Shown: positions 14,123 to 16,229 of the stretch, piece by piece | Position numbering within the stretch: the first letter of the stretch is position 1 | Layout of the letters: each line of letters begins with the position of its first letter | NCBI GenBank assembly: GCA_045598845.1 | Contig: JAZRUY010000016.1 | Coordinates: forward strand, 1 to 16,229 | DNA from: JAZRUY01 sp045598845 | GTDB lineage: Bacteria > Verrucomicrobiota > Lentisphaeria > Victivallales > Victivallaceae | Length of the DNA stretch: 16,229 nt | Direction of reading: 5' to 3' | Program-made: the position numbers and the translations under genes | Notes under the pieces: model-generated | Told to the model about the DNA's origin: nothing | Seen by the model: only the letters and a program-made list of their open reading frames with translations | The model's database searches: none

Positions 14123-15847
14123 CTAAACTGTCTTTTTTTCAACTTCCGCGCGCATTTTTTCCGCCAAAGCGTCCGCCGGCATAGTTCCCAAATCTCCTTC
14201 TCTCCGGCTGCGTACCGCCAGAGTGCCTTCATCCGCTTCGCGTTCTCCTGCAACCAGAATGTACGGCAGCCGGGCCTCCCTCGCTTCTTTGATTTTTGCT
14301 CCAAGACTGGATGCTTTCGCATCCACTTCCACCCGGAATCCCTGTTCTCTGAGTTGCCGCTGTATCAGTTTGGCATATTCCAGTTGCTTTTCAGTTATTG
14401 GCAGAATTCTGGCCTGAACCGGAGCCAGCCACATCGGAAACGCGCCGGCATATTGTTCGATCAGGATACCGAAGAAACGTTCCAGGGAACCCATCAACGC
14501 GCGGTGAACCATATACGGACGGTGTTTTTTACCGTCTTCGCCTATATAGGTCATGTCAAACCGTTCCGGCAGATTGAAATCGAACTGTATAGTGGAAGTC
14601 TGCCATTCACGGCCGATGGCGTCTTTGACCTTCAAATCGATTTTCGGTCCGTAAAATGCGCCGCCGCCTTCATCCACCTCGCATTTAAGTCCGCATTTAT
14701 CCACCGCCTTGCGGAGAGATATCAGTGCTTTTTCCCAGCGCTCAGGTTCTCCCACCGCTTTTGCCGGCCTGGTGGACAGGTACGGCTTGATATCGGTGAA
14801 TCCGAAACTCTTCCAGATGTACAGGCTGAACCGCAGTACTTCCGCGATTTCATCTTCAATTTGTTCCGGAGTGCAGATAATATGCGAATCGTCCTGCGTG
14901 AAACCGCGGACTCTCAGCAAACCGTGGAGTGAACCTGATTTCTCATAACGGTACACAGTGCCGAGTTCGGCCCAACGCAACGGCAGTTCGCGGTAAGAAC
15001 GCAGTCTGGAACGGTATATTTCTATATGGAACGGACAGTTCATCGGTTTGACATAGTAGTCTTTCTCATCGATTTTCATCGGCGCGTACATGCCTTCGTG
15101 ATAGAAATCAAGATGTCCGCTGGTTTCCCACAGAATACTTTGACCGATATGCGGGGTATAGAGCAGTTCATACCCGTTGCGGTAATGTTCTTCACGCCAG
15201 AAAGTTTCGAATTTGTTGCGGATAAATGCGCCTTTAGGATGCCACAGCACCAGACCGGGACCGACATTGTCGGAGAAGCTGAACAAATCAAGTTCCTGCC
15301 CGAGTTTGCGGTGATCGCGTTTTGCGGCTTCTTCCTGAATTTTCAGATACTGCTGCAGATCCGCTTCCGTGGCGAACGCGGTGCCGTAAATGCGCTGCAG
15401 CATTTTATTTTTTTCATCGCCGCGGAAATAACTGCCGGCAATGCTCAGCAGCTTAACCGCTCCGATGCAGGAGGAATTTTCCACATGTGGGCCGCGGCAT
15501 AAATCGGTGAAGTCTCCTGATCTGTAAAAACTGATAGCTTCTCCGTCGGGAATATCGGAAAGCCGTTCCAGTTTATAAGGCTGTCCTGCCAGCAGTTTTT
15601 CCGCTTCGCCGCGGGTAGTTTCAAAACGTTCGAAAACTATTTTGCGGGCGATGAGTTTTTTCATTGCCTTTTCAATGGCTTTCAGGTCTTCGTTGACCAG
15701 GCGGTGTTCCATGTCAAAATCATAGTAAAATCCGTTTTCGGTGGCTGGACCGATATCGAATTTCACATCCGGGTAAATCTGTTTTACCGCCGCGGCCATC
15801 AGATGCGCGGCACTGTGTCTTATAGTTGCTAAATCTGCGGTGTTCAT
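14123..15847 (-). CDS. thrS: Threonyl-tRNA synthetase without TGS domain
   Basis: ThrRS charges tRNA(Thr) and clears mis-acylated Ser-tRNA(Thr). At 574 residues it is about 62 shorter than E. coli ThrRS, and all the loss is N-terminal: the protein begins directly at the editing domain. The editing site HSAAH gives His11 and His15 (E. coli 73 and 77), and DLCRGPH gives Cys117 and His121 (E. coli 182 and 186). The catalytic zinc ligands are Cys271 (MNCPFH), His322 and His448, each offset by 63 from E. coli 334, 385 and 511. Motif 2 (YRYEKSGSLHGLLRVRGFTQ) and the anticodon domain from about 475 are intact. ATG 15847 has AAGG 8 bases upstream, and an in-frame TAA lies seven codons before it, so no TGS domain is encoded in frame. 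It heads the thrS-infC-rpmI-rplT unit. Confidence 0.96.
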   Translation of the reverse strand: MNTADLATIRHSAAHLMAAAVKQIYPDVKFDIGPATENGFYYDFDMEHRLVNEDLKAIEKAMKKLIARKIVFERFETTRGEAEKLLAGQPYKLERLSDIPDGEAISFYRSGDFTDLCRGPHVENSSCIGAVKLLSIAGSYFRGDEKNKMLQRIYGTAFATEADLQQYLKIQEEAAKRDHRKLGQELDLFSFSDNVGPGLVLWHPKGAFIRNKFETFWREEHYRNGYELLYTPHIGQSILWETSGHLDFYHEGMYAPMKIDEKDYYVKPMNCPFHIEIYRSRLRSYRELPLRWAELGTVYRYEKSGSLHGLLRVRGFTQDDSHIICTPEQIEDEIAEVLRFSLYIWKSFGFTDIKPYLSTRPAKAVGEPERWEKALISLRKAVDKCGLKCEVDEGGGAFYGPKIDLKVKDAIGREWQTSTIQFDFNLPERFDMTYIGEDGKKHRPYMVHRALMGSLERFFGILIEQYAGAFPMWLAPVQARILPITEKQLEYAKLIQRQLREQGFRVEVDAKASSLGAKIKEAREARLPYILVAGEREADEGTLAVRSRREGDLGTMPADALAEKMRAEVEKKTV

Positions 15848-15910
15848 GTTATATACCTTTTTATTTTAGTTTGTTGATTGATCGGTCGTGTGCATTTTTT
15901 TTGATTCAAC

Positions 15911-16006
15911 AGGATTATGCCGGACAATGCAAAACGGCAAGTGCCGTTTACCGCCGGTGGTCAGCGGATAGTCACACCCGCGTCGGTTCGGACGCGGGGT
16001 AATCCT
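15911..16006 (-). promoter_or_regulatory. Putative structured RNA in the thrS leader
   Basis: AGGATTA (15911-15917) and TAATCCT (16000-16006) form a perfect 7-bp closing stem. Inside are two perfect 8-bp hairpins: AAACGGCA/TGCCGTTT (15932-15949, 2-nt apical gap) and CCCGCGTC/GACGCGGG (15977-15998, 6-nt loop). A weaker CCGC/GCGG stem (15951-15967) lies between them. Together they can form a multibranch fold of about 96 nt ending some 63 bases before the thrS ATG. I see no T-box consensus and no terminator T-run. Orientation is uncertain because the helices exist on both strands; I placed it on the thrS strand by context. The flanking TTCAA direct repeats (15905-15909 and 16007-16011) leave open a small inserted element. 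Confidence 0.5.
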
Positions 16007-16073
16007 TTCAATATACTCTTTTTCTCAATGCGCATCTGTAATATCCTGAAATCCGCAAATACCGCAAAAAGCA

Positions 16074-16103
16074 GTTATAGAATATAGCACTGTTTTTCGG
16101 CAA
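16074..16103 (-). promoter_or_regulatory. Candidate sigma-70-like promoter for thrS
   Basis: On the - strand, TTGCCG (complement of 16098-16103) and TATAAC (complement of 16074-16079) are spaced by 18 bases. Transcription would start near 16067, giving a leader of about 220 nt that includes the structured element. The match is moderate and was found by eye; promoter consensus in this organism is unknown. Confidence 0.35.
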
Positions 16104-16229
16104 ATTCCCCGTTCCCCATCCTGATTTATTCTTTTTCTTCGTGAAAACATATCCGTCAGGCTGTGTCTGCGCGCATATTTACGTTGTCGTTCCAGTTTTC
16201 CGTTGAAAATCTCCGCAGTGCGAAATATA

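Larger units (their letters stand above)
15848..16229. other. Gene-free stretch upstream of thrS
   Basis: These 382 bp hold no convincing gene. They contain the thrS ribosome site, an A-rich segment (15848-15910), the structured RNA candidate and the candidate promoter. Beyond about 16105 I see only T-rich and mixed sequence with no recognisable signal. A - strand frame is open from the window edge to a stop at 16025-16027 but looks like chance. Confidence 0.6.

Noticed and set aside
15911..16006. A tRNA or selenocysteine tRNA, suggested by the 7-bp end stem, 96-nt length and a GGTTCG loop
   Set aside because: The 3' hairpin has an 8-bp stem and 6-nt loop, not a T-arm; no anticodon arm fits and no CCA or T-loop consensus is present.
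15848..16067. A T-box riboswitch upstream of thrS
   Set aside because: The T-box core sequence (AGGGTGGNACCGCG type) and a competing terminator are absent on the thrS strand.
16025..16228. A - strand frame open from the window edge to a TGA at 16025-16027 (about 67 codons)
   Set aside because: The translation matches no family I know, its second half looks random, and an open frame of this length at an edge is not rare by chance. It could be the tail of a gene outside the window, but nothing here supports it.

Overview
The window is a compact, gene-dense bacterial chromosome segment of housekeeping genes with mid-range G+C. Gene content and style suggest a Gram-negative-type bacterium, possibly of the PVC superphylum (Lentisphaerota-like). 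That assignment is an impression from protein style, not a computed result. I see no mobile element, CRISPR array, tRNA or rRNA.

Layout. Positions 1-3116 are on the + strand: the 3' part of a cell-wall amidase gene, then queD and queE of 7-deazaguanine (preQ0/queuosine) synthesis, an unrecognised 77-residue protein, and prmC (release-factor methyltransferase). The last four genes are tightly spaced. Everything from 3086 to 15847 is on the - strand. Reading in the direction of transcription (right to left), the first unit is thrS-infC-rpmI-rplT (threonyl-tRNA synthetase, IF3, bL35, bL20), which ends in a clear intrinsic terminator at 12751-12800. The second is pheS-pheT-ribH-nusB-ftsY-ribD-ribE-(unknown 211 aa)-murJ. 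Its intergenic gaps run from 32 bp down to 16-bp overlaps, so it is probably one long operon. It joins phenylalanyl-tRNA synthetase, three riboflavin enzymes (RibD, RibE, RibH), an antitermination factor, the SRP receptor and the lipid II flippase. The two strands meet tail to tail with prmC and murJ overlapping by 31 bp.

How the genes fit together. The - strand block serves translation (aminoacylation, initiation, 50S assembly), rRNA transcription (NusB), membrane protein targeting (FtsY), flavin supply (RibD, RibE and RibH cover all steps except the RibA and RibB reactions and the dephosphorylation) and peptidoglycan precursor export (MurJ). The + strand block serves peptidoglycan remodelling, tRNA modification and translation termination.

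Most interesting signals. (1) A 382-bp gene-free stretch upstream of thrS holds a roughly 96-nt potential multibranch RNA fold closed by a 7-bp stem, with a plausible promoter upstream of it. (2) ThrRS starts exactly at the editing domain and lacks the N-terminal TGS domain. (3) infC has no ATG in frame, and its best ribosome-binding signal favours an unusual start. (4) MurJ appears to have Ser in place of a conserved essential Asp. (5) NusB carries an 80-residue basic tail. (6) Two small unknown proteins sit inside housekeeping operons. No clear novel defence or metabolic system is visible; the thrS leader is the best candidate for something undescribed.
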